60,617 nucleotides of DNA from Pseudonocardiaceae bacterium (GCA_009377865.1 WHTH01000020.1:1-60617); one strand, 5' to 3'; shown: positions 44,681 to 55,718, counted from the first letter of the stretch. Translations and numbers: made by a program. The notes: generated from the letters alone by a model not told the origin.

Positions 44681-45139
44681 TCAGCGGCGGCGGCGTGGCG
44701 GGCGCCAGACGACCAGCGCGCTCTCCTGCGGGGTGCGAGTTGGTACCAGATCGCGCCGGTATGAGGCGTGCACCGACGCGGCGGCCTGCTCGGCGGCAGC
44801 GTGGGCCGCGGCGAGTTCGGTGCGGGCTCCGTCGAGCTCCTCGGACAGCTCGGCCAGTCGGCCGCGCAGCACCTCGACCTGATTCTCCAGCTCGATGATC
44901 CGCTTGATGCCCGCCAGGTTCACGCCCCGATCCTGCGACAGTCGCTGCACCTCCTGCAGCAATTCGATGTCGCGGGCCGAGTAGCGGCGGCCGCCGCCGG
45001 TGGTGCGGCCCGGCGACACCAGGCCCATCCGGTCGTAGCTGCGCAACGTCTGCGCGTGCATTCCGGCCAGCTGCGCCGCCACGGAGATCACGAAGACCGG
45101 CGTGTCGTCGTCGGCCCCCGGAGGCTGCGGCATGATCAT
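44681..45139 (-). CDS. hspR: Heat-shock repressor HspR
   Basis: A 152-residue MerR-family repressor. The winged helix is [40 protein letters not shown] and [20 protein letters not shown]; the coiled-coil dimer helix follows ([19 protein letters not shown]). It binds HAIR sites upstream of dnaK and clpB, with DnaK as co-repressor in known actinobacteria. ATG 45139 overlaps the dnaJ stop (ATGA); an ATG six bases later is possible. Last gene of dnaK-grpE-dnaJ-hspR, so it controls its own operon. Confidence 0.94.
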   Translation of the reverse strand: MIMPQPPGADDDTPVFVISVAAQLAGMHAQTLRSYDRMGLVSPGRTTGGGRRYSARDIELLQEVQRLSQDRGVNLAGIKRIIELENQVEVLRGRLAELSEELDGARTELAAAHAAAEQAAASVHASYRRDLVPTRTPQESALVVWRPPRRRR

Positions 45140-46356
45140 CTGGTCGCCTCCCGTCGCTGCGCCTGTTCCATCAGCCACGCCCGCGGGTCGTGCGCCGACG
45201 TCGCCCTGGCGTAGGCCTCGAGTGTCTGGCGCGCCGACCGGTCCAGCTTCACCGGCACGCTCACCTGCAGCGTCACCAGCAGGTCGCCGCTACGGCCGTC
45301 GCGGCGGGTGATGCCCTTGTCGCGCACCCGGAAGGTACGCCCGGAGGCCGTGCCGGCCGGCACCTTCAGCGACACCGTGCCGTCCAGCGTGGGAACCGTC
45401 AGCGTGGCGCCCAGCGTGAGTTCGGGGAACGACACCGGGACCGTCATGGTGAGGTCGGCGGAATCGGATTCGGAGCGACCGAAGACCGGGTGCGGCGTCA
45501 CGTGGACCCGCACGAACAGATCGCCCGCCGGTGCGCCGTAGCGGCCGGGTTCGCCCTGACCGGCGAGCCGGATCCGCTGCCCGTCGGCGACACCGGCGGG
45601 GACGCGCATGGTCAGCGTCCGGAAGCGGGTGGAGGTGCCCTCACCGCCGCACTCCGGGCACGGCTCGTCGATCAGCCGACCGGCGCCGCGGCAGTCGAGG
45701 CACGGCTCGGAGAACGCGAACGCCCCCTGGCTGCGGGTGACCAGCCCCGAGCCACCGCAACCCGGGCAGGTGCGTGGTGACGTGCCGGGACGTGCCCCGG
45801 AGCCGGCGCACGACCCGCAAGTGGCGGGGCTGGACAGCCGCAGCGGTACGGTGGCGCCCTGCACCGCCTCGGTGAAGTCGATCCGGACGTCGGTCTCGAT
45901 GTCGGTGCCGCGCTGCGGGCGAGTGCCACCACGGGCACCGGGCCCGGGGCGGTTGCCGAACAGCCCGCCCAGCAGGTCGCCGAGTCCGCCGGCACCGGCA
46001 TGGCCGCCTTGCGTGGCGTTGAAGAGGTCACCGAGGTCGAAAGAGCCCGTCCCGTCGGTGCCGAACCCACCACCGCCGGGGCGGAACCCACCGCCTCCGG
46101 GGCGGAACCCGCCACCGCCACCGAAGAGCCGGCGCGCCTCGTCGTACTGCGCCCGCTTCTCGGGATCGGCCAGCACCCCGTAGGCCTCCGAGACGGACTT
46201 GAACCGCGCCTCGGTCTTGGCGTCTCCCGGATTGGTGTCGGGGTGCGACTTACGGGCCAGCTTGCGGTACGCCCGCTTGATGTCCTCGGCGGAGGCGGAG
46301 GAGGAGACGCCCAGCTCAGCGTAGAAGTCCTTGTCGATCCAGTCCCGCGCACTCAC
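45136..46356 (-). CDS. dnaJ: Co-chaperone DnaJ
   Basis: A 406-residue type I Hsp40 stimulating DnaK ATPase. J-domain with HPD at 38-40 ([16 protein letters not shown]), a Gly/Phe linker with GGGGFRP repeats, and a zinc domain of four CxxCxGxG motifs ([32 protein letters not shown]), then the peptide-binding C-terminus. The N-terminal [13 protein letters not shown] is typical of actinobacterial DnaJ1. GTG 46356 follows a strong AAGGAGGAGG. 96 bp separate it from grpE, containing two copies of a 28-bp repeat. Confidence 0.96.
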   Translation of the reverse strand: MSARDWIDKDFYAELGVSSSASAEDIKRAYRKLARKSHPDTNPGDAKTEARFKSVSEAYGVLADPEKRAQYDEARRLFGGGGGFRPGGGGFRPGGGGFGTDGTGSFDLGDLFNATQGGHAGAGGLGDLLGGLFGNRPGPGARGGTRPQRGTDIETDVRIDFTEAVQGATVPLRLSSPATCGSCAGSGARPGTSPRTCPGCGGSGLVTRSQGAFAFSEPCLDCRGAGRLIDEPCPECGGEGTSTRFRTLTMRVPAGVADGQRIRLAGQGEPGRYGAPAGDLFVRVHVTPHPVFGRSESDSADLTMTVPVSFPELTLGATLTVPTLDGTVSLKVPAGTASGRTFRVRDKGITRRDGRSGDLLVTLQVSVPVKLDRSARQTLEAYARATSAHDPRAWLMEQAQRREATR

Positions 46357-46380
46357 CGGACGCCTCCTCCTTTCTCAGTG

Positions 46381-46456
46381 TCGATGCTCCGACCCTGCAA
46401 GCAGGTCTCGGGCGTCGATGCTTCGACCCCTGCAAGCAGGTCTCAGCAGGTCTCAG
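46381..46456 (+). repeat. 28-bp repeat, two direct copies plus a partial
   Basis: Copies at 46381-46409 and 46415-46444 share TCGATGCTYCGACCC and TGCAAGCAGGTCTC; a third fragment AGCAGGTCTCAG follows to 46456. They fill most of the 96-bp gap between grpE and dnaJ. Inverted copy at 44625. Each has a CCTGCAAGCAGG dyad. Confidence 0.85.
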
Positions 46457-47153
46457 CTCAACTGCTCGGTGTCCGGCTCGTCGCCGGTGCCGTGATCGGT
46501 CACGGCCACCATCGCCGGCCGCACCACCCGGTCGCCGAGGCAGTACCCGCGACGCAATACCGCGGTGACGGTCGGCCCGGACACATCGGGGGACGTGGTG
46601 TGCTGCACCGCCTCGTGCACATCCGGGTCGAAGCCGTCGCCCTGGACGCCGAAAACCGCCAGGCCCTGGCCCTCCAGCGCACCGACCAGCTTGTCTGCCA
46701 CGGCCTTGAACGCGCCGTTGAGGTCACCGTGCTCGGCTGCGCGCTCGATGTCGTCGAGCACGGTCAACAGCTCCCCGACCAGCTGCGCCTTGGCGCCTGT
46801 GATGACGGCCTGCCGGTCGCGTTCCACGCGCCGGCGGTAGTTGGTGTACTCGGCCGAGACGCGCTGCAGATCCCCGGTCCGTTCGGCCAGCTGCGCCTGC
46901 AGCACGCTCAGCTCGTCGCCATCGGTGTCGACGTCCGGGGCGTGGCCCTCGGCCGCGCTGGCGGGCACGCCGCCGATGACGCCCTCGTCGACCTCGACGT
47001 CTGCCGGGTCTCCCGGGCCGGGCGCTGCATCGGATGCAGCGCCCGGCCCGGGGACCCGCACCTCACCGGTCACGGGATCGATCCTCCGCTTGTCTCGTAC
47101 CACGACTCTCGGCTGGTCGCCCTCGGGATCCGCGCCCCCAGGCTTCGGTGAGC

Positions 47154-47157
<4 letters not shown>
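46453..47157 (-). CDS. grpE: Nucleotide exchange factor GrpE
   Basis: A 234-residue protein releasing ADP from DnaK. A disordered Pro/Asp-rich N-terminus (1-85) precedes the coiled coil ([37 protein letters not shown]) and the beta-wing ([39 protein letters not shown]). The EYTNYRRR and HEAV motifs are standard. GTG 47157 overlaps the dnaK stop (GTGA). The dnaJ start lies 96 bp downstream. Confidence 0.95.
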
Positions 47158-49082
<1,925 letters not shown>

Positions 49083-49114
49083 GTGTGCTTACCCTCCGAA
49101 CTAGATGCGTCAGG

Positions 49115-49135
49115 GTTGATTGCCTGCCACTCAAG
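49115..49135 (-). promoter_or_regulatory. HAIR operator 1 of dnaK
   Basis: GTTGATT-N7-ACTCAAG: the right half matches the HspR consensus exactly, the left half has TTGA with exact 7-bp spacing. It lies about 33 bp upstream of the dnaK ATG. Confidence 0.75.
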
Positions 49136-49169
49136 TCTGGCCGTGACGGAGCCGTCCCGTCAAATCAGC

Positions 49170-49190
49170 CTTGAGCGTGCCGTGCTCAAC
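49170..49190 (-). promoter_or_regulatory. HAIR operator 2 of dnaK
   Basis: CTTGAGC-N7-GCTCAAC matches the HAIR consensus at nearly all core positions. Its centre is 55 bp from operator 1, a spacing that would place both on nearly the same helical face (about five turns). Confidence 0.88.
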
Positions 49191-49382
49191 GTTCCTGTCA
49201 ACCTCAACGGTCGTTCCTGCTCACGTGTTCCCGGCACCGGCGAGCGGGGTCACGCCACCGTCATCAAGGTGCCCTCGACTGCGCCCCGTGCAGTGAAGGG
49301 TCCGTTCGCGGCGATACGAAGGACCCCTTGGCGGACCGCCACGGTGCTGGCCCACTGCGCGGCACCGGGCCGCTGGCGGGCG

Positions 49383-49952
49383 TCATCTCGTGGCGACGGT
49401 GACGTCGCCGCTCGAGGTGGTGAGCGCGAGCGAGTACCGAGCGCTCGGATCGTCGATGACCTCGATGTCGCCCGGCTCATCGTTCCCGCTACTGTCGACC
49501 CGGTAGCGGCCGGCAGGCACTGCCAGCTCGACGTCACCCGACCCGACTCCGATGTCCACTGCGCCGACGCCCACGGCGGTCACGGCGCCCGAGCCGGTGT
49601 CGCCCTCGACCGTGGTGCCGCGCGGCACCACGAGCTCGTAGTCGACCGCGCAACCGCTGCCGGTGAGCGTGAGGGTGTGGCCGTCACGCCGGTAGGTGGG
49701 ATCGGGCCGGGTCCACGCCCAGGCATCCACGCGGGTCGTCAGGCTCGTGCGGGTCTGGTCGCGGGTGCGGATCGTCACGCCTGCTGCGCCGGTGTCGAGC
49801 ACGACGGTCCGTACGTCCGTGTGGAGCTGTTCGCGCTGCTCCTCGGCCGAGCCGGGCCAGGAAACGGCCCACGACCACGGTGACCAGCCCGCGAAGATCA
49901 CCGCGGCGAGCCCGATCAACACCAGCCCGGCGACCGCTCTGACCTGCTGCAT
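49383..49952 (-). CDS. Membrane-anchored DUF4097-like protein
   Basis: A 189-residue protein with an N-terminal membrane helix (VAGLVLIGLAAVIFAGW) and an extracellular beta-solenoid of the DUF4097 adhesin-like type (VVLDTGAAGVTIRTRDQTRT, GDTGSGAVTAVGVGAVDIGV, GSGDVELAVPAG, LALTTSSGDVTVATR). Each strand pair repeats the GSGDV/SSGDV pattern. ATG 49952 has GGAGGGGG upstream. Surface or envelope role inferred; unrelated to the chaperone operon on its 3' side. Confidence 0.75.
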   Translation of the reverse strand: MQQVRAVAGLVLIGLAAVIFAGWSPWSWAVSWPGSAEEQREQLHTDVRTVVLDTGAAGVTIRTRDQTRTSLTTRVDAWAWTRPDPTYRRDGHTLTLTGSGCAVDYELVVPRGTTVEGDTGSGAVTAVGVGAVDIGVGSGDVELAVPAGRYRVDSSGNDEPGDIEVIDDPSARYSLALTTSSGDVTVATR

Positions 49953-50318
49953 TCCGCACCCCCTCCGGATCGACTCATCGCGCAACGCTATTGAGATCTG
50001 GCCACGACGAGCACCGGAAATACCCTGACGCACCCCTGGCACGTGACCCTGAGGCGCCGCGGTGCCGGGGCCACGGCACGCGACCGCTTGCCAGGCTGAT
50101 CCATTGGAATGGACCGGGGCGGTCCCGGCGGCGAGCCGGACGGCACCCCAGTACCCGAGCCCTGACGGTCGCCCGGGTGGCTTCCGTCACGGTGTGGCTC
50201 CCCGTCTGGCTACCGATGAGTAACACGCCGTACGCTGCGCGAGCGCCGGCAGCGTTGGCCATTCCGAGCGCGGGTTTACGCTGCATGGGAACGTGATCGC
50301 GAGTCGGAGGTGGCAGCG
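49953..50318. other. 366-bp divergent intergenic region
   Basis: No ORF with coding character. It must hold promoters for the DUF4097 gene (minus) and the Fe-S membrane protein (plus). A short palindrome TCCATTGGAATGGA is at 50100-50113. Confidence 0.55.
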
Positions 50319-52544
50319 GTGGAGGCAGCGCGACTGGTGATCGGCCTGGGGCTGACGGCCCTGACGCTGGTCGTCGCAGGCCGGCGGATCTGGTGGCTCT
50401 ACAGCCTGATCCGCTCGGGCCAGCCTGACCACAGCCGGTCGGCGGACCTCGGCAAGCGGCTGTGGACCCAGGCCACCGAGGTGTTCGGGCAGAGCAAGCT
50501 GCTCAAGCGGCCGGTCCCCGGACTGGCTCACTTCTTCACCTTCTGGGGCTTCGTCGTCCTGCTCACCGTCTACATCGAGGCCTATGGTGCGCTGTTCGAC
50601 CCGGACTTCGCGATCCCGCTGATCGGGCGCTCGGCGGTGCTCGGGTTCCTGCAGGACGTCATCGCGCTCGCGGTGCTGGCCTCGATCATCGCGTTCTCGA
50701 TCCTGCGGGTCCGCCAGGCGCCGGAGCGTCAGCAGCGGTCGTCGCGCTTCTACGGCTCGCACACCGGTGGCGCGTGGCTGATCCTGTTCCTGATCTTCAA
50801 TGTGATCTGGACCATGTTCCTGTACCGGGCCGCGGCCTCGGCGTCGGGGCACCTGCCCTACGAGTCGGGCGCGTTCGTCTCGATCGGGGTCGGCACCCTG
50901 CTGGCACCGCTGGGCCAGGGCGGCGCCGAGGTGCTGGACACGGTCGGGCTGCTGGCCCACATCGCGGTCATGCTCGGGTTCCTGATCGTCGTGCTGTACT
51001 CCAAGCACCTGCACATCTTCGTGGCGCCGATCAACGTCGCGGGCAAGCGGATGCCCAAGGCGCTGGGCCCGTTGCTGCCGATGGAGTCTCGCGGCAAGCG
51101 CATCGACTTCGAGGACCCCGACGAGGACGACATCTTCGGCCGCGGCAAGGTCGAGGACTTCACCTGGAAGGGCATGCTCGACTTCGCCACCTGCACCGAG
51201 TGCGGCCGGTGCCAGGACCAGTGCCCGGCGTGGAACACCGGCAAGCCGCTGTCGCCGAAGCTCGTCGTGATGGACCTGCGCGACCACCTGTTCGCCAAGG
51301 CGCCCTACCTCATCGGCGGCCGTGCTCTGCCAACAGGAGATGGGCCCGACGAGGGCGCGGTCACGCTGCCCGGCACCAAGGAGGCCGGCAACGGCGACCA
51401 TCACGGAGTGCCGGAGTCGGGCTACGGCCGGGTCACCGGGTCGGGCCCGGAACAGGCCGTCCGGCCGCTGGTGGGCGCCGCCGAGGTCGGCGGCGTGATC
51501 GACCCGGACGTGCTGTGGTCGTGCACCACCTGCGGGGCGTGCGTCGAGCAGTGCCCGGTCGACATCGAGCACGTCGACCACATCGTCGACATGCGCCGCT
51601 ACCAGGTGCTCATCGAGTCGGCGTTCCCCACGGAGCTCGGCACGATGTTCAAGAACCTGGAGAACAAGGGCAACCCGTGGGGCCAGAACCAGTCGGCGCG
51701 GATGGACTGGGCCAAGGGCCTCGACTTCGAGGTGCCGGTGCACGAGGGCGAGCAGCTCGACGACGACGTCGAGTACCTGTTCTGGATCGGCTGCGCCGGC
51801 GCCTTCGACGACAACGCGCGCAAGACCGTGCGCGCGACCGCGGAGCTGCTGCACCGAGCCGGCGTGAACTACCGGGTACTCGGCCGGGGCGAGACCTGCA
51901 CCGGTGACCCGGCGCGGCGCTCGGGCAACGAGTTCATCTTCCAGCTGCTCGCCGCCGAGAACGTCGAGACGCTCAACACCGTCTTCAAGGGTCGCGAGGC
52001 CGGCCGTCGCACGATCGTGACGACCTGCCCGCACTGCTTCAACACGCTCGGCCGCGAGTACCCGCAGCTCGACGGCCACTACGAGGTCGTGCACCACACC
52101 CAGCTGCTCAACCAGCTGGTTCGGGAGAAGAAACTGGTGCCGGTGGCCGGGACCGACGGGCCCGACGTCACCTACCACGACCCGTGCTACCTCGGGCGGC
52201 ACAACGAGGTGTACTCGCCGCCGCGGGAGCTGGTCGGCGCCTCGGGCGCGCAGCTGACCGAGATGCCCCGGCACGCCGACCGCGGGCTGTGCTGCGGCGC
52301 CGGCGGCGCACGGATGTGGATGGAGGAGCACATCGGCAAGCGGGTCAACCTGGAGCGGGTCGACGAGGCGATCGCCACCGACACCACGAAGATCGCCACC
52401 GGGTGCCCGTTCTGCCGCGTGATGCTCACCGACGGGCTGACCACCCGGGAGAGCGAGGGCGCGGCGCGCAACCAGACCGAGGTGCTCGACGTCGCGCAGC
52501 TGTTGCTCGCCGGGGTCAAGCGGGGTAGCAGCAACGATCAGTGA
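50319..52544 (+). CDS. Heterodisulfide-reductase-like Fe-S membrane oxidoreductase (Rv0338c-like)
   Basis: About 741 residues. The N-terminal third has 5-6 membrane helices (LVIGLGLTALTLVVAGRRIW, FFTFWGFVVLLTVYIEAYGA) of the nitrate-reductase-gamma/HdrE type, likely binding haem. Two 4Fe-4S motifs follow: CTECGRCQDQCP and CTTCGACVEQCP. Then come two CCG domains (IGCAGAFDDNARK to CPHCFNTLG; YHDPCYLGRHNEVY to CCGAGGARMW), as in HdrB/D and GlpC. It should pass electrons between membrane quinones and a soluble partner. GTG 50319 sits 8 nt after GGAGG; GTG 50310 overlaps the SD. Resembles Rv0338c, believed essential in M. tuberculosis. Confidence 0.9.
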   Translation: MEAARLVIGLGLTALTLVVAGRRIWWLYSLIRSGQPDHSRSADLGKRLWTQATEVFGQSKLLKRPVPGLAHFFTFWGFVVLLTVYIEAYGALFDPDFAIPLIGRSAVLGFLQDVIALAVLASIIAFSILRVRQAPERQQRSSRFYGSHTGGAWLILFLIFNVIWTMFLYRAAASASGHLPYESGAFVSIGVGTLLAPLGQGGAEVLDTVGLLAHIAVMLGFLIVVLYSKHLHIFVAPINVAGKRMPKALGPLLPMESRGKRIDFEDPDEDDIFGRGKVEDFTWKGMLDFATCTECGRCQDQCPAWNTGKPLSPKLVVMDLRDHLFAKAPYLIGGRALPTGDGPDEGAVTLPGTKEAGNGDHHGVPESGYGRVTGSGPEQAVRPLVGAAEVGGVIDPDVLWSCTTCGACVEQCPVDIEHVDHIVDMRRYQVLIESAFPTELGTMFKNLENKGNPWGQNQSARMDWAKGLDFEVPVHEGEQLDDDVEYLFWIGCAGAFDDNARKTVRATAELLHRAGVNYRVLGRGETCTGDPARRSGNEFIFQLLAAENVETLNTVFKGREAGRRTIVTTCPHCFNTLGREYPQLDGHYEVVHHTQLLNQLVREKKLVPVAGTDGPDVTYHDPCYLGRHNEVYSPPRELVGASGAQLTEMPRHADRGLCCGAGGARMWMEEHIGKRVNLERVDEAIATDTTKIATGCPFCRVMLTDGLTTRESEGAARNQTEVLDVAQLLLAGVKRGSSNDQ

Positions 52545-52975
52545 CGTGCTTCGAGGGCCTGTTCAGGTCGAAGTACCAGACCGAGGGGGGCCAGCCGGCG
52601 GCACAGCTTGTCGTCGACCGTGACCAGCGGCTCGCCGAGCCGCTGAGCAAGTGCCACGTAGACCATGTCGTAGATCGGATGGTTGTCGTAGCGACGGGCC
52701 AGCTCCCACGCGCTGTGCCGGTCGCGCCCGTCGTCGTGCAGCGTGATCGGAAGCGCGGCAACGAGACTGGACGCGGCATCGGCCGCCTCGCCGTCCCACC
52801 GCTGCCGGCGCACGCCGGTCAGCAGCGCATTCATCGCCTCCAACGGGAGCATCGCGGGGGCGTGCAGGGCCTCGCCGGTTTGCACCCAACGGTCGAACAG
52901 CAGCTGGGTGGCCTCGGCATCATCCGCGTCAGGCGCGACGAACTCGACGACGACAGACGCGTCAATGACTGCCAA
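52538..52975 (-). CDS. VapC-type PIN-domain toxin
   Basis: A 145-residue PIN nuclease: VIDASVVVEFVAPDADDAEA (first Asp), LPLEAMNALLTG (Glu), NHPIYDMVYVALAQRLGEP (third Asp) and LVTVDDKLCRRL (fourth acidic site). This family cuts tRNA or rRNA when freed from its antitoxin. The start is probably TTG 52975, overlapping the antitoxin end by 14 bp, since no ATG or GTG fits the PIN N-terminus. Convergent with the Fe-S gene, overlapping 7 bp. Confidence 0.85.
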   Translation of the reverse strand: MAVIDASVVVEFVAPDADDAEATQLLFDRWVQTGEALHAPAMLPLEAMNALLTGVRRQRWDGEAADAASSLVAALPITLHDDGRDRHSAWELARRYDNHPIYDMVYVALAQRLGEPLVTVDDKLCRRLAPLGLVLRPEQALEARH

Positions 52976-53282
52976 GGTCCGACTGCTCCGCTCGGTCCTC
53001 GACAACGAGCTGGCCGGCGCCGCCGCGGGGTGAGATGCCGTTGCCGGCGCGCCATGCGTTGACGTCGGCAACCCACCCGCCGAGGCTGGCCTCGGGCTCA
53101 CGGGGTGCCGGGATGCCGGCGGCGATCGCATCCAGGTCGCTTTCCTGCACCTCGTAGCCCTTGCCGAGCTTGCGGGCAGGCAGCTTTCCCGTCCAGATCC
53201 ACCGGCGGATCGTTTCCTCCGCGCGGTGAACCCGTCGCGCGGCTTCCCGCACGGTCAACTGCCCCTCGCGTGTAGTAGACAT
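52962..53282 (-). CDS. HTH antitoxin partner of VapC
   Basis: A 106-residue protein with an excisionase/MerR-like helix-turn-helix (LTVREAARRVHRAEETIRRW, IWTGKLPARKLGKGYEVQES) and a C-terminal tail that would neutralise the PIN protein. ATG 53282 lies within a 10-bp inverted repeat (53271-53299), suggesting autorepression. Overlaps the toxin start, the usual antitoxin-first order. Confidence 0.8.
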   Translation of the reverse strand: MSTTREGQLTVREAARRVHRAEETIRRWIWTGKLPARKLGKGYEVQESDLDAIAAGIPAPREPEASLGGWVADVNAWRAGNGISPRGGAGQLVVEDRAEQSDLGSH

Positions 53283-53299
53283 AATGGAAGTTTACTACA
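53271..53299 (-). promoter_or_regulatory. Operator-like inverted repeat over the antitoxin start
   Basis: TGTAGTAGAC-N9-GTTTACTACA pairs at 9 of 10 positions and includes the antitoxin ATG. AT-rich against the background, fitting a protein-binding site that would block both promoter and translation start. Confidence 0.65.
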
Positions 53300-53367
53300 A
53301 CAGAGTTCACGTGCGGCGCGGGGACAGGCGGCGTCAGAGCGCGAAGGGCGGCTCGATGCCGAAATCG

Positions 53368-54087
53368 TCACCGGGCGCGCTGGGCGAGTACGGCGTCGCG
53401 CAGCTCGGCGCCCTGTACGCCGCAGGCGATCACGATCTGCATCGCGACACCCTCGCCCTCGCGCAGGATCCCGAGCAGGACGTGCTCGGTGCCGATGTAG
53501 TCGTGGCCGAGGTCGACGGCCTCACGCAGCGAGAGCTCGAGGACCCTCTTGGCCCGCGGCGTGAACGGGATGTGACCGCTGGGCGCCCGCTCGGCACAGC
53601 CGATGATCTCCTCGACTGCGGCGCGTGCGGACTCCAGCGACACGCCGGCGCTGTCGAGCGCCCGGCCCGCCACACCCTCGCCCTCGGCGAGCAGGCCGAG
53701 CAGGAGGTGCTCGGTACCGATGTAGTTGTGGCGCAGCTGCCGTGCCTCCTGCTGGGCATGCACGACCACGTCACGGGCCCTAGGTGTGAACCGGTTGAAG
53801 AGGTGGGGCGACACGCTCTTGCTGCGTGCCGCGCCCTTGAGCTTGCCGAGCAGGTCTCGCCTGAGCGAGTGCCGCTGCTGGACGGCCTGCTTGCTCACGC
53901 CGAGCGCGCCGCCGATCCGGGCCCACGAGCAGCCGGCCGCGCGGGCGTGCTGGACCCAGTAGTCGAGCAGCTCGTCACCGAGCTCGGTGAGCCCCTGCTG
54001 CTGGCGGGCGGCGGCGGTGAGCAGGTCGAGCGGGTCGACGCTGTTCGCCTCGGTTCTGGTCCGGGTTACGAGTTCATCGATCGTCAT
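53368..54087 (-). CDS. HTH + Clp N-domain regulatory protein
   Basis: A 239-residue protein: N-terminal helix-turn-helix (WARIGGALGVSKQAVQQRHS, residues about 55-74) and then two Clp N-domain repeats (FTPRARDVVVHAQQEARQLR, NYIGTEHLLLGLLAEGEGVA; FTPRAKRVLELSLREAVDLG, DYIGTEHVLLGILREGEGVA) as in ClpC/ClpA N-termini, but no ATPase module. It could sense Clp substrates or adaptors and control transcription. ATG 54087 lies at the predicted transcription start: a leaderless mRNA is likely, under two overlapping GTCAAT-type operators. Confidence 0.85.
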   Translation of the reverse strand: MTIDELVTRTRTEANSVDPLDLLTAAARQQQGLTELGDELLDYWVQHARAAGCSWARIGGALGVSKQAVQQRHSLRRDLLGKLKGAARSKSVSPHLFNRFTPRARDVVVHAQQEARQLRHNYIGTEHLLLGLLAEGEGVAGRALDSAGVSLESARAAVEEIIGCAERAPSGHIPFTPRAKRVLELSLREAVDLGHDYIGTEHVLLGILREGEGVAMQIVIACGVQGAELRDAVLAQRAR

Positions 54088-54089
54088 GC

Positions 54090-54134
54090 GTCAATCATGC
54101 ATTGACCCGATCCATTCGTCAATCGCTAGTTGAC
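54090..54134 (-). promoter_or_regulatory. Promoter with two GTCAA-type operators (leaderless)
   Basis: Two 17-bp dyads: GTCAAT-N5-ATTGAC (54090-54106) and GTCAAT-N5-GTTGAC (54118-54134), centres 28 bp apart. On the minus strand -35 TTGACG (54117-54122), 17-bp spacer and -10 CATGAT (54094-54099) lie across them, giving a start at or next to the ATG (54087). Autoregulation by the HTH/Clp-N protein is inferred. Confidence 0.65.
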
Positions 54135-54161
54135 ACCTCTGCTGCGCGCCCCGCCCGCACC

Positions 54162-54227
54162 GTCCATGAACTCGACACCGTGGGGGTCGGCAGCGCGCGC
54201 AAGCCCCGTGCCGTCGAGTTCATGGAC
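54162..54227. repeat. Dispersed inverted-repeat element, copy 3
   Basis: Perfect 15-bp arms GTCCATGAACTCGAC (54162-54176) and its complement (54213-54227), with inner CGTGGGGGT/AAGCCCCGTG pairing. Lies between the HTH/Clp-N gene and dcd. Confidence 0.9.
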
Positions 54228-54267
54228 ACAACGGGGTAGCCGGCTGCGACCAGCGGGGTGTGCCCCG

Positions 54268-54852
54268 TTACTCGCGCCGGGTCTCGACTCGGTGGAAGTT
54301 CTTATAGGCGCGCGAGGGTGTCGGCCCACGCTGGCCCTGGTAGCGGGAACCGGCCTGCGCCGAGCCGTACGGGTGCTCGGACGGGCTGGACAGCCGGAAC
54401 AGGCACAGCTGCCCGATCTTCATCCCGGGCCACAGCGTGATCGGTAGATTGGCCACATTCGACAGTTCCAAGGTGATGTGGCCGGTGAAGCCCGGGTCGA
54501 TGAAGCCGGCCGTGGAATGGGTGAGCAACCCGAGCCTGCCGAGGCTCGATTTTCCTTCTAATCTCCCGGCCAGATCATCGGGCAGGCTGACCCGCTCGAA
54601 CGTCCCGCCGAGCACGAACTCGCCGGGATGCAGCACGAAGGGATTGTCGCCCTCGGGCTCCACCAGCGATGTCAGCTCGTCCTGCTGCTGCGCCGGATCG
54701 ATGTGCGTGTACTTCGTGTTCATGAAAACCCGGAAGAACCGGTCGAGCCTTACGTCGATGCTCGAGGGCTGCAGCATCGCGGCGTCGTAGGGATCCACGC
54801 CGAGGCGTCCGGCGTCCAGCTCGGCGCGCAGGTCGCGGTCCGACAGCAGCAC
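54268..54852 (-). CDS. dcd: dCTP deaminase (bifunctional dCTP deaminase/dUTPase type)
   Basis: A 194-residue trimeric enzyme: [58 protein letters not shown] and [20 protein letters not shown]. The dUTPase-fold motifs and the Ser-containing GKSSLGR are clear, and the mycobacterial orthologue (Rv0321) does both dCTP deamination and dUTP hydrolysis, giving dUMP for thymidylate synthesis. GTG 54852 begins the standard [10 protein letters not shown]-terminus. Confidence 0.95.
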   Translation of the reverse strand: MLLSDRDLRAELDAGRLGVDPYDAAMLQPSSIDVRLDRFFRVFMNTKYTHIDPAQQQDELTSLVEPEGDNPFVLHPGEFVLGGTFERVSLPDDLAGRLEGKSSLGRLGLLTHSTAGFIDPGFTGHITLELSNVANLPITLWPGMKIGQLCLFRLSSPSEHPYGSAQAGSRYQGQRGPTPSRAYKNFHRVETRRE

Positions 54853-54874
54853 CGCGCCACCCTAACCGCGCAGC

Positions 54875-55718
54875 TCAACCCGCAAGCACCAGCACCAACG
54901 GCAGCACGCCGAACGAGGCGTTGACGACGAAGTGCGTGACGATCAGCGACGGCAACCGGCGCTGCCAGCGGTAGATCAGGCCGGCGCCGGTGCCCCAGAC
55001 CAGGAAGGCGACGAAGTACACCAGCGTGGCTGCGGCGGTGACGGCGTAGGCGATGTGCTGGGCGGCGAAGCCGGCGGCCATGACCCCGATGCCGACCCAG
55101 CTCCGGCCGCTCAGCGCGGTCAGCCGCGGCTGCACGTAGCCCCGGTAGTACATCTCCTCGACGACCGGGTTCAGCAGCGAGAACGACGCCGCGGTCAGCA
55201 CCGCCCACCACAGCGGGAACTCCACGGCCGCATAGGACTCGCCGGCGCGGCCGGCGAAGACCTGCGCGAATCCCTCCCCGAGGGCCTGTGCGTCGGCGGG
55301 CCTGGTCAGTGCCACCGTCATCAGCATGATCGCTGCAATGAACGGGACGTTGAGCACGAGGAGCCACAGCAACCCGAACCCGACGTCGCGGCCGAGCCGC
55401 GCACGGTCGAAACCGACCAGATCACGCAGCCGGATGCCCTCGCGCCGCGTCAGCCGGGCCAGCAGCACCAGGCTGATCAGGTTGACGAAGAGCATGAGCG
55501 ATGGCGTCGTCGTCAGGCTCAGCAGGAACGGCTCGTCGTACCCGCCGAGCGTGAAGAACAGGTACGCGACGCCGACTCCCATCGCGATGAGCGGCAGCCG
55601 CAGGGAATGCCATCAGCAGCGGGGCACTCCACCCGAGCGAACCGGCCCGAATCCGCTCGCCGATGCGCTCCGGCCCGTTCGGCGCCCCTTCGCGCACCGC
55701 CGGTTCGACCTGGCGCAC
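54875..55718 (-). pseudogene. CPBP-type intramembrane protease, frameshift near its start
   Basis: From ATG 55582 an intact 235-residue membrane protein is read with CPBP (Abi) motifs VVEEMYYRGYVQP (Glu-Glu and Arg) and THFVVNASFG (His, Asn). However a good start, GTG 55718 behind GAGGAG, leads QVEPAVREGAPNGPERIGER and GWSAPLLMAF in another frame. Removing one C from the CCC (plus-strand GGG 55603-55605) joins the two. The catalytic part may still be made from ATG 55582, but without the first about 40 residues. Confidence 0.7.

Noticed and set aside
44625-46456. 28-bp repeats as a possible CRISPR array
   Set aside because: Only three copies, different orientations, spacers of about 5 bp or 1.7 kb, no cas genes.
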